From contig JAOTOL010001429.1 in NCBI GenBank assembly GCA_034440575.1, forward strand, positions 683,501 through 747,500: a stretch of 64,000 nucleotides of DNA, read 5' to 3'. Source of the DNA: Imbricaverruca yamaguchii (taxonomy: Eukaryota; Arthropoda; Thecostraca; Neoverrucidae). The translations under genes were made by a program, and so were the position numbers. Positions 46,746 through 59,210 of this stretch are shown here, in pieces. The notes under the pieces were generated by a model that worked only from the letters and a program-made list of their open reading frames with translations, ran no database searches and was not told the origin of the DNA. Positions within the stretch are counted from its first letter, which is position 1; the number at the start of each line of letters is the position of its first letter.

Positions 46746-47002
46746 ATGCGTTATTTCCTCTGGCACGGGCGCCACCCTTCGGCCGCCGTCCCGTCCTCAT
46801 CCAAGCGTCGACTTCTGTCCCAGACAGGCACGTCCCTTCCTTCATTGCTTGATAGTACGCTTTAAAAAAAATCGTAAACTCCCAGTACACGCGCACGCGT
46901 ACACCAAACACCGGGCTCGTTGGCACTGGACGCCCTCTGTAGGCCTGTTTTTGAGTGAATGCCAACGCCACCGGCACCGATGTTGGAACACATGCGGGTA
47001 TA

Positions 47003-47794
47003 TTAACCCGTCCCGTCTCGGGGGGTCTTCAACCGCTCCCTCTCCCCCCATTTTTTTTTGCGGATAGCGGACGAACGGCGCGCAGCAGCGCACCCAAATT
47101 TGGCATACCTTTTCCCACATCAATTTGACATGCTGATCAAAAAAAATTAGGTCAGGTCGCCTCCAAAAAAAAGTTCAACCAGTCGTCACGCTTTAACGTA
47201 TACAGATATTTTAATGAAACTTCCAGCGTTTGCTTATCTTTAAGGTTGCAATAAAGCGTACGAGTGGAATTTTTTATTTTTGTTTTTGACTTCATATAAA
47301 TTTTGCGTGTTTGCTAAATTGTAGTTCAAATACAGGATTCTGGCTAAAGTAAGCATTTTTATGAGGGAAAGTTGACTTCCAACAACGTTTCTCGGTCTGC
47401 TCTACCGATTTGAAAAAGGAAATTAAGAAACTTGAAAACTCAAAATTTTGAAATTTCCAAAAAATAAAATTGTTTTTTTGGGGGGGCCAAAACAAATATA
47501 GCCCTGGTCGATTTGGCTGTCCTTTTCTCATTCCAAATAAATTGTTGTTTCATATAACCCCCAAAACGAACTCCCCAGAGTCAAAAACATATGTAAGTCG
47601 TGAAAATCTAGCCCCCTGGTGACGTCACTTTTTTGTGGGGAAATTGTTTTGGAGGGTGGACCCGGACTCTACTCGTCGAGCGCTTTCCAATGACACTTTC
47701 GTTTTCGTGTGGCCCTTGGTTTATATTTTAGAGGGGATCTTCCCCCCCTCCGAGACGGGTGGGAGGATTTGGCCGGAAAGACGGCGCGGGTTAA
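47003..47794. mobile_element. piggyBac-type non-autonomous element, copy 3 (784 bp)
   Basis: TTAA at 47003-47006 and 47791-47794. The left end is CCCGTCCCGTCTCGGGGGG and the right end is gacggcgcGGG, imperfect inverted repeats. The body is AT-rich with a GC-rich terminal 100 bp at each side and matches 51917-52729 along most of its length (for example ctctaccgatttgaaaaagg, atacaggattctggctaaag). Confidence 0.85.
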
Positions 47795-48482
47795 TAACTT
47801 CGAATAGTTGTTTGATAGCGTGGTCTATTTTGGCATTTGGCTGCTGACTCAGGCTGAAAAAGGTGATGTTCATCCAAAGCGGCATGGTGCTCCTTTAGAA
47901 TAATGTGACTTATTTGTCTAATTGCGTTATTGCGTTTGGTAAGTGTTCAGCCTTTGATTTTCCTCAGCGATGCTCATTGGACTTCATCATCCATCTTTTT
48001 TTAGGTGTGATGTAAGGTGAACTGGAACATATTTATTACATATGACTGGTTTGGCATAATTTAATAGCGAAAAAAAGATATTGCGTTGGCATAAAGCGGG
48101 GGGGGGGGGGGGTTGAAGTGTGTGCCCTTCCGGGTACTTTCCCAGTGGCTCCACTCCGGACATGTGCCCTTCATGACAATTTATGGATCCGCCCCTGACG
48201 TAGGGTATTAATGTAACACGATGCAAATATATAATATTGCCTAGTCTTAAATACGCTACTATTTGCGACAAGCGTATTTGCATGACATTGACGGGTAGTG
48301 ATCGATCCAGGTGGTTCCCGTAACACGTGGGACGTGTTTTATCCGCTTCATCGTCGGTGACATGAAAGTTGGTGTGGGGATGTGTCGGTATGAAGACGCT
48401 CCGCTCTGTCACGGGGAAGTATGCCCTAAAGTTCACAATTTCCAACGTTCATAAGTTCCAAATTAGACGTTCCAAAACTTTG
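47795..48482. other. Intronic sequence, no recognised feature
   Basis: A reverse 152-codon frame (47987-48445) has no recognised domain. A run of 16 or more G lies near 48098. Confidence 0.35.
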
Positions 48483-48534
48483 TATTGGTTCTAAATGACC
48501 TCTTAGTCGGCGCGCATTTAAGCCCAGATAATTA
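48483..48534 (+). mobile_element. ~52-bp micro-retroposon, imperfect target duplication
   Basis: The unit reads ttctaaatgacctcttagtc, then ggcgcgc, then atttaagcccagataatt. The flanks acgttccaaaactttg (48467) and acgttccaaaccttgg (48535) agree at 14 of 16 positions. Neighbouring sequence is rich in acgttcc words, so the duplication is less certain. Confidence 0.6.
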
Positions 48535-48839
48535 ACGTTCCAAACCTTGGAAGTTCGTTGCCATATTGGATGCTAACTTCCCAAAATTTGGTAAGGTTTG
48601 GTTTGGTTTAGTTCATATCCAGGCTACTTTGGAACTCTCTTCCATTTTTTGGGAAATTAACCTTCCAGCTTTAGAAGCTATCTTTCAAGTTTTTTACATT
48701 AACTTCCATTTTGGAAGTTGGGAACTATTGCAAGTTAGGGTGAACTTGATCCCCACCCGGCGTCCAATATTTTATCAAGTATATGAGATGGGGTAAAAGT
48801 ATGGATGCGATCAGTCACCCTGTCACCCCCATATTTGTT

Positions 48840-49171
48840 GTACTTCCGCCGTGAAGCATCCGATTTCGTGTTTCATGGTCGAATTTTGTACTTTAGTGTT
48901 CAAATTCAATGGCATGCAAGCTAACGTTTATGACACCGCACTGACAAGTATAAAAGTCAACGTCACCGATCAGTTCAAAATGAAGCATCCGGATGAAGTA
49001 TGTGATTTACTGTTAGAACTGACGAATTTTGCAGCAGGTTGTACTGATGAAAAGAGCACCAAATTCCTCACCAAAGCAAAGGCGAATGATCCCCTTGGAG
49101 AATTTGGAGAATTGTCCAAGATGTTCAATTTTCCCCTCGAAAAAAAAAGAGATTATACTACTGATATTTGA
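48840..49171 (+). other. Unassigned open frame, 106 codons
   Basis: The frame reads smoothly (HPDEVCDLLLELTNFAAGC, KSTKFLTKAKANDPLGEFGE) and ends just after an A-run. No family recognised, no splice signals checked convincingly. A retro-pseudogene fragment is possible. Confidence 0.25.
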
Positions 49172-49236
49172 GAGGCGTGAGGAATGTGCGGAATATGGTT
49201 ATATTTGTCGACGAGCCCTAAAGCCCAACTAACATC

Positions 49237-49336
49237 CACTCGGGGTGTGGGTCTTGACGTAGACGTTGGCATGCCAAACCTAGCAGTCACACGAGTGAAT
49301 CCTCCACTCGGGGTGTGGGGGTCTTAACGTAGCTGT
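49237..49336. repeat. Short direct duplication (~33 bp)
   Basis: ccactcggggtgtgggtctt-gacgtag at 49237 recurs as ccactcggggtgtgggggtc-ttaacgtag at 49304. Confidence 0.7.
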
Positions 49337-49553
49337 TGTGAGGGGGTGGTTGCGTGTCGCCCTGGGATTGGACGCACACTGGCGGGATACAGTTGGCCTT
49401 TTAACAGGAAGTGACCGCCTTGTCTGCTCACGCCGTTGCATCCCACTTACGGTTGGCTGTGTACGTGCTGGCTGTCGCGTTCGACAGCCTGTGCGTCACG
49501 TCAATGTGCCCGATATCCCAAGTGACTATCCAACCCGGGGACCTGCACGTCAT

Positions 49554-49568
49554 ATATGCATATATATA

Positions 49569-49629
<61 letters not shown>

Positions 49630-49632
49630 ATC
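49554..49632. repeat. (TA)n-(TG)n microsatellite
   Basis: A TA run with two gca interruptions at the left, passing into tgtgtgtgtg at the right. Confidence 0.95.
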
Positions 49633-50210
49633 GGTCCCCGAGTTGTATGGCATGTCGCTACTGTAAATGCTGACTGATGACTCGGGGGGGATCAATTCAT
49701 CTGGCATGGGTGGAGAAGTTTTAAGTGGGAGTGAGGCCAAATGCACGGGCACAATGCCAGTGGGTGCTTCCAATCGGGTTGGTGCGACCCACCCAAACGG
49801 AGTCTCGTAATTTCGTCAAGCATTATCGCTCGTATCGGGCGATACTTTTACGTTTCAATAAGTACATTTTGAATGTCCTCGCGCCCCTAAGCTCCAATTC
49901 ACCACCGCGAAGTACATCTTGACCTGATCGATTGCCTCTCGTAAGCATTCAGAAAGGAGACCAAAACATTAGTATCTCGACCTTGGGTTGGTACCAGCTA
50001 TGTCGTCTGCGCACCCTAAAACGTCGGGCCGCCCATTACAATCACGCACGTGGTGTTTGGAAACAATCACCTCTACCTCTAAGTCACGTCCAAATTCTTG
50101 TCAGTATTTACAACTCTTCAGTTAGCATGTGACGTTGGTTTCTTTCATGGAAGAACGTATGTGAGCCCTGGAGTGTGGAGCCAATGTCTGGGTACAGTGA
50201 GCGTCGACGG

Positions 50211-50373
50211 TTTGGTCGGTTGGTTATTGGTTTTACGACACGTCGGCCGCTGAGTCATGCAGCGTCACCAATCTCACGGGTTGGCCGCGGGCGAAGAGTA
50301 GTGACGGGTGAGACTCGAACCCACCATCTTTCGATTGTGGGACGGGCAGCTTGCCCCTATATTACTCGTCCCC
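50211..50373 (-). mobile_element. tRNA-derived SINE (type 1), 13-bp target duplication with two mismatches
   Basis: Flanks tgagcgtcgacgg (50198-50210) and tgagcatggacgg (50374-50386). In its own sense it starts ggggacgagtaatatagggg, has the B box gggttcgagtc, and ends with the 3' stem-loop and gtcgtaaaaccaataacc followed by (aacc). Confidence 0.82.
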
Positions 50374-51765
50374 TGAGCATGGACGGGGTGCTGAAGCAAC
50401 GGTATGCTCTTTCTCATTCATTCAACCTTACGCCCGGGGACAACTGAACAACTGCCCATTCCCCGCAGGAATGCGTGGGCCGGATGTTCTTAACCCCTCC
50501 CGCCTTTCCCATGTGCGCGGCACCTTGCTGAGCCGACGAGGTCACTGGTCCTGGCAGACAATTACGAATTCCTGGTTCATGGTGAATTTGAAGGCCAGCG
50601 TTAAAGCTCGCTAATAAGTGTGCACAAAAGGAGAGCTGTAAAAACAAAAAAACGGCCAAGGATAAAATAATCTGAATGTGTGCGAGTACGTGCTTGCGTC
50701 GGTATGTATCTATCCACATACATACATTGCACCGGCGCCTGCTTGCGTCTCGCTCTCGCGCGCGTATGACTTCGCCCTTTGCTGTGACTAAATGGCTGGG
50801 CCGGTTTTGCCGAACGTTACCACGATGCAGTTCGTCGGATAGATTATGTCTGTTGTTCGGAGTGGAACTGGCCACGTGCGCATGTGCCGCCGAGCGGGAC
50901 GATCTCAAACGAACTAGCCGTGGCTACATATGCCAGGAGTCGCACGAGCATGCTTTGTTGTAAAATAAGCGTGTCCCAAGGAACCGATAAGATGACCGAA
51001 GTAGCCGGCGTGCCCTAAAATCCGAATACATCACCACCACCGGTCACCTTTTGGGATCGGCAGCCACTCTGAAGTAGGCCGTGAAGTATAGGCGCATGTG
51101 CGCTAAATGGCCGTGTAGTCGGCGCCCCCTTAAACCAGAATATTCAGCGAAACCCTCGGATGCGTGCGCATGGTTTGGATGGACCCGGAGTTAAAAGCGG
51201 GGTGGGCACCATATTTTTTTAAGCTGGTTTGTCATCCAATTCGCGTGGGCCATGTCAAGCGTTGTTCCAAGCTAAAATATAAGAAAGGGTGTCATCGCTG
51301 AGAGCAATAAATAGGTTCATTTGCGAGCATCTGCCTAACGACGTGAATTTCCGCTTCCTTCACGTTTGAAGGTGGAATAAGACATGAACAAGAACATTTT
51401 GATGTCTTTCATACTCAAATTTGAGCCAATGATGTACTCATGCTGCACCTTCATTAGTTTTTAGATTCATAATTTAGGAAGAGCTGTATTCGGGATAAGG
51501 AGAAAAGGCCTATCCTACACACTGGTGATGTACGCCATATCGCATTATCGATAATCCCTTTACATGAAATTGCATTGCGAAATGTTCGTGTCCATCATCC
51601 CTTGTCGAGAGCATGATCATGCTACTAACAAACCAGGTACTCTTAGAAAGAAGACACGAAGACTTCATTAGCACACATCAAGAAGCAGGATGCCGATACT
51701 TCCCGGATAAGGATGTCGAATTAGTGTTCAGAAAGTGGAATATTCCACACTATTTTACAAATAAT

Positions 51766-51836
51766 TTAACACTGCACTGCGCCATGTGGGCCCTATGTCA
51801 CCTGTAGCTTTCCGGGCATCACTAACACAGCGGTGA
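51766..51836 (+). repeat. Outlying copy of the 61-bp tandem unit
   Basis: gccatgtgggccctatgtca, cctgtag and gcatcactaacacagcgg match the units of the array at 52823-53275. Between this copy and the array lies the piggyBac-type element at 51917-52729, so the array may once have been continuous. Confidence 0.75.
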
Positions 51837-51912
51837 GGTCGTGGCGTCTGGGAATATTTTTACCTTCCTCCGACAAGCTTGCCTAGAGGTGATATACTCC
51901 CACCCGTGAACA

Positions 51913-52733
51913 TTAACCCCCGTCTCGGGGGTCTACAACCGCCCCCCCCCCCAGGTTTTTTTTCGCGGATAGCGGACGAGCGGCAGCGCGCCCAAATTTA
52001 GCATATCTTTTCCCACATCAATTTGACATGCTGATTCAAAAAATTTAGGTCAGGTCATCTAGGGTCAACGAGTTAGTCAAGGTTAAGTGAGGTCACCTCC
52101 AAAAATGTTCGACAAGTCGTCATGCTTTAAGGGTTACGGATATTTTAATGACACTTTCAGCGTTTGCTTATCTTTACGGATGCAACAAAACCTACGAGTG
52201 GAATTTTTCTTCTTTTTTTTGTTTTTGACTACATATAAATTGTGCGTATTTGCCAAATTGTAGTTTAAATACAGGATTCTGGCTAAAGTAAGCATTTTGT
52301 ATTAGGGCAAGTTGACTTCCAACAACGTTTCTCGGTCTGCTCTACCCATTGGAAAAGAAAAATTAAAGAGAACTTGAAAACTTAAAATTTTGACATTTCA
52401 AAAAAGAATTATTTTTTTGGGGGTGGCAAAAAATACAGCCCTGGTCGATTTCGCTGTACTTTTCTCATTCCAAATAATTTTTTGCATATATCCCCAAAAT
52501 GAACTCACCAGAATCAAAAATATAATGTAAGTCGTGAAAATATAGCCCCCCTGGTGACGTCACTTTTAGGGGAAAATTGTTTTTTGGGGGGTGGACCCGG
52601 ACCCTACTCGTCAAGCGCTTTCCGATGACGCCTCTCGTTTTCGTGCGATGCTTAGTTTGGATTTAGAGGGAGTCTTCAACCGCCCCACCGAGACTGGGTG
52701 TGAGGATTTGACTGGAAAGACGGCGCGGGTTAA
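51913..52733. mobile_element. piggyBac-type non-autonomous element, copy 4 (813 bp)
   Basis: TTAA at 51913-51916 and 52730-52733. The left end is CCCCCGTCTCGGGGGTC; the right end is gacggcgcGGG as in copy 3. Shared body words include cccacatcaatttgacatgc, ctggtcgatttcgctgtact and cttttctcattccaaataat. No coding frame. Confidence 0.87.
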
Positions 52734-52822
52734 TTAGCTATGATAGTAGCCCCATACATTGGGTATAATACAGTTATGGGCGGAAAATGGATGTCGACGC
52801 GCCCCTAAGCTCCAATTCACCA

Positions 52823-53275
52823 CCACCACCACTAACACAGCGGGGCACGGTATCGTGTGGACCCTGTGTCGCCTGTACCATTCGGGGCATAACCAACACA
52901 GGGGGCACCGACCGGTGGCCCTGTGTCGCCTGTCCTTGGGGCTGGGCCCGTGCGGTACCATTCGGGGCATCACTAACACAGCGGGGCCCGTACCATGTGG
53001 CCCTATGGCACCTGTACCATTCGGGGCATAACCAACACAGCGGGGCATCGCTCCATGTGGGCCCTGCGTCGCCTGTACCTTTCGGGGCATCACTAACACA
53101 GCGGGCACCGTATCGTGGGGGCCCTTGTGCCTGTACCATTGGGCATCACTATCACAACGGGGCACTGCACCATGTAGGCCCTATGGCACCTATACCATTC
53201 GGGGCATCACTAACACAGCGGGGCACCGTACCATGTGGGCCCTATGTCACCTGCCACCGTTTGGGGAGTCGCTAA
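52823..53275 (+). repeat. ~61-bp tandem array, about 7 copies
   Basis: The unit contains gtaccattcggggcatcact, aacacagcggggcaccgtac and catgtgggccctatgtcacc. Units vary in length by several bases. Long open frames on both strands are artefacts. The array follows a diverged 3'-module at 52776-52815. Confidence 0.9.
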
Positions 53276-54371
53276 CAGCCGCGTGGAGAATTTCACACAA
53301 CTTCCACTTACCGTTGGAAGCTATGCTGGAGCTAACCAGTGAGGGTAAAATAAGTGGAGGGGCGGTGATTAATATGGGGCACACTCCTTAAAGCACGCAA
53401 ATCGAAGAGAAAGGAAGTTTTCAATCCCTCCCCTTCATCTACATGTGCTTAATAGTGAATTAAAGTATGTTTTTGGAATATAATGAACATGAACTGTGGT
53501 ATTCCATTGTTCGCCTACTTTTAGATCTGGTGTCAGAGATCGTCCGAGAGCTCCCAAAGGCCATTTTCCGTCCGGGTTATAAGCTGCCCGTAAAGAGACC
53601 AGGGGAGAAGGGTGAAAACAAAATTAATAATTCACCATGTAAGCTATGGTGTAATTGTCGGAAGGAAATGTGCGTAATTTGCAGAATACTAGGATATTTT
53701 TTTCACTTCCTCAACGCTGTTCACACATGGTCGTTGTGGTCGGTGCGCCGTAGGGCATCAACCAACCAAGCAACAAGTTCCCCAACGCACAGTCTTGACA
53801 CCTGTTGTGTATGCTTGTCGTGTTAGACGTTTAATAATATAATGATTGCAAATGTACTGCAAAATTAAATTGCGCTCGAACTGTATCGGAGCGAGGATCA
53901 AACGATACGATGCAACTTGAAAGAGTCACGGGTAATGCGAAGGCTTTACACCTCGACATTTCTAACGAAATGTGAGTTGCTGCTATGAAATTCTGGAAAA
54001 TGAAAGAACCATGCAGCTCTGAAAATGACACTGCTTCTGGTGGATTGCGCACACTTACACCTATTTCTTATATCGGTAGCCTTATAGTCTGTGGCCTATA
54101 TCGGTACCTTATATCGGTTATATGTATGGTCGATACGCCATAAGGCCCAACTAACTTACTCATACCGGTAGCCGATTGTGGCATTTCAATAGCCAGTGAC
54201 TTTGACCCACCATGGTCTTAGAGCGATGGATAATTAAAACTACGGGAAACTGCATGGCACCAAATTTTGGCGTAATCGAACAGGACATGGAACGAGGTTC
54301 TTTCAATTGGATGACAGCACGGGTCAGAATGGTTCAGCATAGAAAGTGCAGTCATATGCACGGTTGTAGAT
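53276..54371. other. Intronic sequence, no recognised gene
   Basis: A 119-codon frame (53467-53826, +) shows no known domain. Diverged module-like words occur at 53735-53790 (gtcggtgcgcc, aaccaaccaagc) and 54125-54160 (gtcgatacgccataaggccc). Confidence 0.35.
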
Positions 54372-54384
54372 CCAGTTGCAACCG

Positions 54385-54500
54385 AAAGGTTGTAGGTTCG
54401 AGTCTAGCCTGACGCTACTCTTCGCCCGAGGCCAATCGGCGTGAGAGATTGGCGACGCTAAATAGCTCAACGGTCGATGTGTCGTAAAATCAATAACCAA
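54385..54500 (+). mobile_element. 5'-truncated SINE (type 1) with perfect 13-bp target duplication
   Basis: ccagttgcaaccg is at 54372-54384 and 54501-54513. The insert starts inside the tRNA part (aaaggttgtaggttcgagtc). It has the shared domain ccaatcggcgtgagagattg, the stem-loop gcgacgct...gtgtcgt, and the tail aaaatcaataacca. Truncation at the 5' side is the mark of reverse transcription from the 3' end. Confidence 0.9.
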
Positions 54501-54513
54501 CCAGTTGCAACCG

Positions 54514-56018
54514 TGGCATGCAAATAGTTCTTTATACGGAGGCGCAAAAAAGCTCCTGAGACGCCTTATGTTCACACGAATGCATCAACAGAATAGGGCC
54601 TCGTAGCATGGATAAAATATCAGTCACGATAGATAGCTACCGGCCACACCAAGTCTGATCCAGGAGTTTTCATGGGGCCATGATTCCCCCGGAGAGACGT
54701 CTTCGACTGAAAATTCGTTTAGCGGGGAGGGGATGCAGTGGAACATGTACTAAACGGGCGCCCTTTCCTCTGAGAAGGTGCTTCCAGTTGAAGAATCCGT
54801 TGAGTGGTGTGGAGGGGGGGGTCACATGGCATCTTAATAATACCTAATTCCTTGATATAGGATATAAAATGTTGGATAAAGTGATATTTAGTATGCATCC
54901 ATATGATGATAATTTGAGCCCACCATGTGGGGTCTTCTGGTCAGATATGGGTACGAGGCCAGACCGTTGGCTTTGAAGCCTGGAGCCGCAATGACGCCAA
55001 TAACCCGAAGACTGCAGTCTAAAAGCCACAAAGCGGAAGAGGAAACCTGCTGCGAAACACAATTACAACCGAATGCCAGTAGTTTGAAAATGAAACAAGG
55101 CCGAAGCCAGTGTCAAAGATCCGTGCCTTCACGAAGCCGATAGCCTCGGCGGATGGGACCAGTGCAAACGCTTTTAGCATGACTAAAGCCGCGACGGAAA
55201 CCATTATCTCACAGGTTCTGAAGTAATGCATCAGAATTGACCATAGTGTTCCTCAGACACCTTGTTTCTATCAGTTGTTTTTTTAAATTTTTTTTTGGGG
55301 GAGGAGAAACAAGGGGGGGGGCCCCCCCCCCATATCTTGAGAAACATTAGCCAATGAGAGGTTACTGTTGACCAGATATGGGGCGGGGAGGGCATTCTGG
55401 CTTCACGTAGTTTTGTGCAATCGATCTCTCAGTCTCGAACCTCTGTTCCCACTGACTGTGTTATGCCGGGGAAACTCGGCCCAGGTTTCAGATTTTATTT
55501 TAAGATAGTATACGAGGCCAGGGTCATGGCTCCGAAACCCGGAGTGAGAATCAAGATTCCTTTGCAATTCATTTAAGACGTTATTCACAGTTGCTTCTGA
55601 TGAGCTTCCCGCACGCCCAGCTTCTAGGATGATTGTAAAGCAATTAGCTTGAATTTTTCGGTATCGTGTAGTTCATAGTGTTGGCTTGGCTCCTCTGGTA
55701 TGCCAGTTGCATGACACCTCGTATAGTAGCTGCTGCGAAACCACAATCTGGGACGCCGAATACGAAACGAACTATTGAATGTTCTCGTTCTAAAAAGTAC
55801 TATTTTTATACAAGGATATCCTAACAAGCATTCATGCTCAAAATAGGATAGTCGCGTGTGACTCCGGGTAGTGGGGCATATCCTTGAATGCATGTCAGCA
55901 GATCTCGGAGCACCCACGTCAGCCGAGCCCAGACCGCCCCCAGCCCTGCCCCACCCGCCCACCAACTTCAGCCAGGCCACGCCTGCGGAACAGACCGGTG
56001 ACTTGTTGCGGTCGGCAG
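54514..56018. other. Intronic sequence, no recognised gene
   Basis: Poly-G and poly-C runs near 55310-55330. Open frames of 60-90 codons have no recognised domain. Confidence 0.4.
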
Positions 56019-56328
56019 CTCGGACGAGGACGCGCGCCAGGCCATGATGAAGACGGGCGGCCGGCTGCACAACCAGCAGGTGATGCTGCTGCTCAGCTCC
56101 CGCTCCGAGATGCAGCGCATCATCGAGCTGGCGCGCCAGCGGTCCATGGCGGCGCAGGGTCTGGCGCCGCCGCCGACGACGGCCATCGCGCCGCTTCCCC
56201 AGCCGGCTCCGCTGACACAGCCGGTGCCGCTGACACAGCCGGTGCCGCTGGCACAGCCGGCGCCGCTTCCTCAGCCGTCTGCTGCGGCAGAGGCGTCCGC
56301 CGACCTGGAGATCATCGAGATTAAGCAG
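56019..56328 (+). CDS. RBM12: RBM12-like protein, second coding exon (rest of RRM1 and Pro/Ala linker)
   Basis: The first base completes Ser48; residues 49-151 follow in phase. SDEDARQAMMKTGG and then MLLLSSRSEMQRIIELARQR match the third and fourth strands and C-terminal helix of the family's first RRM, the most diagnostic part of RBM12. A Pro/Ala/Gln linker with repeated PLTQPVPLTQPVPLAQPAPL follows; a Pro-rich linker at this place is also usual in RBM12. The exon ends IEIKQ with donor CAG|GTGGGT at 56329, phase 0. The ATG at 56044 is internal. The longer open frame past 56328 reads into the intron. Confidence 0.93.
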
Positions 56329-56989
56329 GTGGGTGGCGCGTGTTGCCGGCGGCCGTGCCGCGAGTGTCGGCTTCGCTCGTTTGGGCTGAGTACAGAAGAA
56401 CAGTGTGTACACATCAGTCGGGCAGTTTGCGTCTCGTGGACATTTTTACATGCTCATAGTGATCACTGTTGGGGATGCGGGGAACAACATGCGGCCAACG
56501 GAGATTTTGTCGACAAGGCCCCTTGCGTTAAGTTCCCAGTTAGTTGGTGCATCAGTTCTGGTGTCGGGTCCCCCCGTTAGTAGAAGAAACAGTCCGGGCG
56601 TCGGCTCAGTCACGCACAGTCACGAATCACGCACAGTGGTGGTGCAAGGTCATCCGGATGGGGTGTGGAAAACGTTCATGGGTCCCGTAGTCCTGAAGGT
56701 TGTCTTTGGTTCTAAAGACTTGTCGACATCTCGCATCATGGCTTACAGATAGCTCTTATTTGTGTATAAAGATCCGTGGTCGGCTGGCGATTTCGTGGGG
56801 GACCGGTACTCGCGGACTCTGGCAGCCGAAGTGTGGGGCACCGTTGAGAACCAAAAAAAAGTATGTGCGCATAACACCGAAAGGCAAACGAATACCGAAC
56901 GATAACGCAAGCCTTTGCACTGTTGTCATATCTCGGGGTCTCTTCTAACAGCTGAGATGGCCTCAATTTCGAGGATCCTCCAAGCTCAT

Positions 56990-57530
56990 GTAACCTCATA
57001 CCTCAGAGGGCTCTTCCACGGCAGATGGCCCTCGTTACTCTCTCAGCTTAAAGAGCCCTCCCCACATTTGGGTGTGATGTTCTGTGGGCTCCGGCTCAGA
57101 TCACTGCTCGAGGCCGGCGGCCGCACGCGCGAGGTGCATGGCACTGACTGACTGGACTGTTTATTATGTTTATTAGCCGCGGGTGGCAATTGGCCACGGC
57201 TGTGGGCTGCCATACTCAAGGGAAATAGCCAACAGGGAAACCTATTTGAGTTTCAGATGGTCTCCTGGCTTAGAGGGCTCCGTCAACTCCGAGGGTCCTC
57301 TCCTGTCACGGGGTCCTCCGGGCGCAAGATGACTGGAATTGATGCGCCTCTAAGTCCTAATAAGGAAATGCACGAACACTTTCAAAGTTCATTTTGTACC
57401 CCTCTGAGCTCAGTTGGCCCTCTTCAAGCTCGGATGGCCATCCCAGCTCAGAGGACTCTGGCATCTCATCCCCGAGTGTTCTCTCCATGCTCGCTCCATT
57501 TTAGAGATAGACGCAGACTCCTCGGGTCCG
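56990..57530. repeat. Degenerate ~30-bp repeats with a 3'-module at 57320-57364
   Basis: Units such as cagagggctcttccacgg, gctcagatcactgctcg and ctcagaggactctggca recur; this is the same style of body as in the hAT-type element at 16071. A clean module (gggcgcaagatgactggaat, tgatgcgcc, tctaagtcctaataagg) is at 57320-57364. Confidence 0.5.
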
Positions 57531-57959
57531 ATTTTTAGCATGTATGACTGGTGACCTTTGCCTCAGCGATGAATACATACCTTCTGATTAATCGCCCCGA
57601 ATACATTTCGTGTTTCACCCACCGAAAAATAGAAGGAAATAATATAATATTTATAATTATGTATCGCCTTTGCAACTAGTTAATTTGGTCAGTGGGTATC
57701 AAGATAAGCGAAGGTACAATGATAAGTTACTCCCTTACTGTCGAGCTTATTTTGAACACTGTTAGGGCACCGTAGCCGGCAGGTTTTGTGTCTCCCCATG
57801 CAGGGATAATACATTTCCGAACAGGAATTAATCGACGTCTAGAGGGCTTGGGGTAGTGCACCGTCATGGCCGCATCGTCCTTGACCTTATCCGGTCAGTT
57901 AAGTTGGATTTGTCTGGTCAAAGACCCGATGGGGCCGGGGCTTAATGCGAGGCGTGAAG

Positions 57960-59150
57960 CGACTTGACCGTCACCGTCTTGCTAAGAAGGTGTAGGCCAA
58001 TGTAAGCCGGAGCTCTAACAAACTGAGCTGGGATGACAGATTACCTCCTGTGGGCGGCGAAGAACAGTTATCAAGAGGGCCCTGACGAGCTCCAAAATGG
58101 TCCATCCATATGCCTGAATTGTTCCTCTTAGACCTCGAAACGACGCTTGGCGGCCTAAAAGGAGGCTCATAAATCAAACACGTCAAAGGACTGTCATAAC
58201 TTAATTAATGTTCACCATCTACATGATTATTGTGATCTCAAGGAATCCCTGACGTTCTACAAGGGGAATACTCCTCAGAGTGACCCTTATACCCCTTAAT
58301 GAGCCCTCTCAATCCTCGGAGGGACCTTCGTTCCTCTATGAGTCCTCATACGTCTCAGATGGAACATTACAGCCATGAAAGGTTTCCAATAATCAATTCA
58401 AGGGCACTGGTTTCAATTCCATCTGGATTGAACCCTTAGTTCTGAAACTTAAGCATAGGCCGCGAATACGTTCCAAGATTTTTCTTTGATCACCTGTGAA
58501 GCCAGCGTCCTAAGAGCCGTGATTTCTCCCAGGTGGAGGAGGGAGCAAGGCCCCGTGACCTTATGTGCGCCACTGACCACCGCGACTGGAAATCGTACCG
58601 TTAATGCGGATGTGCTATGAGTGCGGGGGCACACTACATTGGGTCATGAGACACTGACGTGGAATAACCTACAGCTAAAAATTGGCGGAGACTATGGAAG
58701 CATAGGTGCTCTCAGGAGCTCGGACGAGAGCCAGGGTGCATATGCAGTGCAATAGGACGTTTTATGGCCCATGAGGAGACCATTGAACTCAAAGGGAGGT
58801 ACTCTCGAAGCAACAACCGGCCCCTAGAATCAGGGGTGTAACCAGGAATTAATATTGAAGGAGCGACTCGTACGAGGGGCATAAACTACCACTAAATTTG
58901 TAAAAGTCCTGGAGATTTCCCCACGCTTTTAAATGACCTCTCCTCTTTTTCGTGGCTAAAAATTACGGTCATTCCAAGGATCCTCATCCCAATATGCCTC
59001 TACTTCATTTAAGTTACCATAGTTCGCCCTGCTTCGAGGGCTCTTCTGTTTTTATGGGTCCATCCAGCTGTGGTGGGTCCTGAATATCAAAGTTCCTCAG
59101 GAGGCTGAATGGGGCCTAAAAGTTTTAGAGGCCCTTGTATACCCACACCC
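57960..59150. repeat. Degenerate ~30-bp repeats, hAT-like body
   Basis: Words like cgagggccctgacgagctc, ctcagagtgacccttatacc, atgagccctctcaatcctcg and cgagggctcttctgtttt recur. A possible terminal word, caggggtgtaaccagg, is at 58830. No complete ends were found. Confidence 0.45.
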
Positions 59151-59210
59151 AATCGAATCTTTGACGTCCCGTCCTGTGTCATGATTGTCCTGTGCTGGTT
59201 ATTTGGGCTT

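Noticed and set aside
52734..53275. 143- to 162-codon frames on both strands
   Set aside because: They are translations of the 61-bp tandem array.
55624..56412. 262-codon reverse frame opposite RBM12 exon 2
   Set aside because: A shadow of the GC-rich exon; the + strand frame matches a known RRM.
56329..56580. Continuation of the RBM12 frame beyond 56328
   Set aside because: The donor at 56329 and the phase-0 fit with exon 3 are better; the extension becomes Cys-rich and unlike the family.
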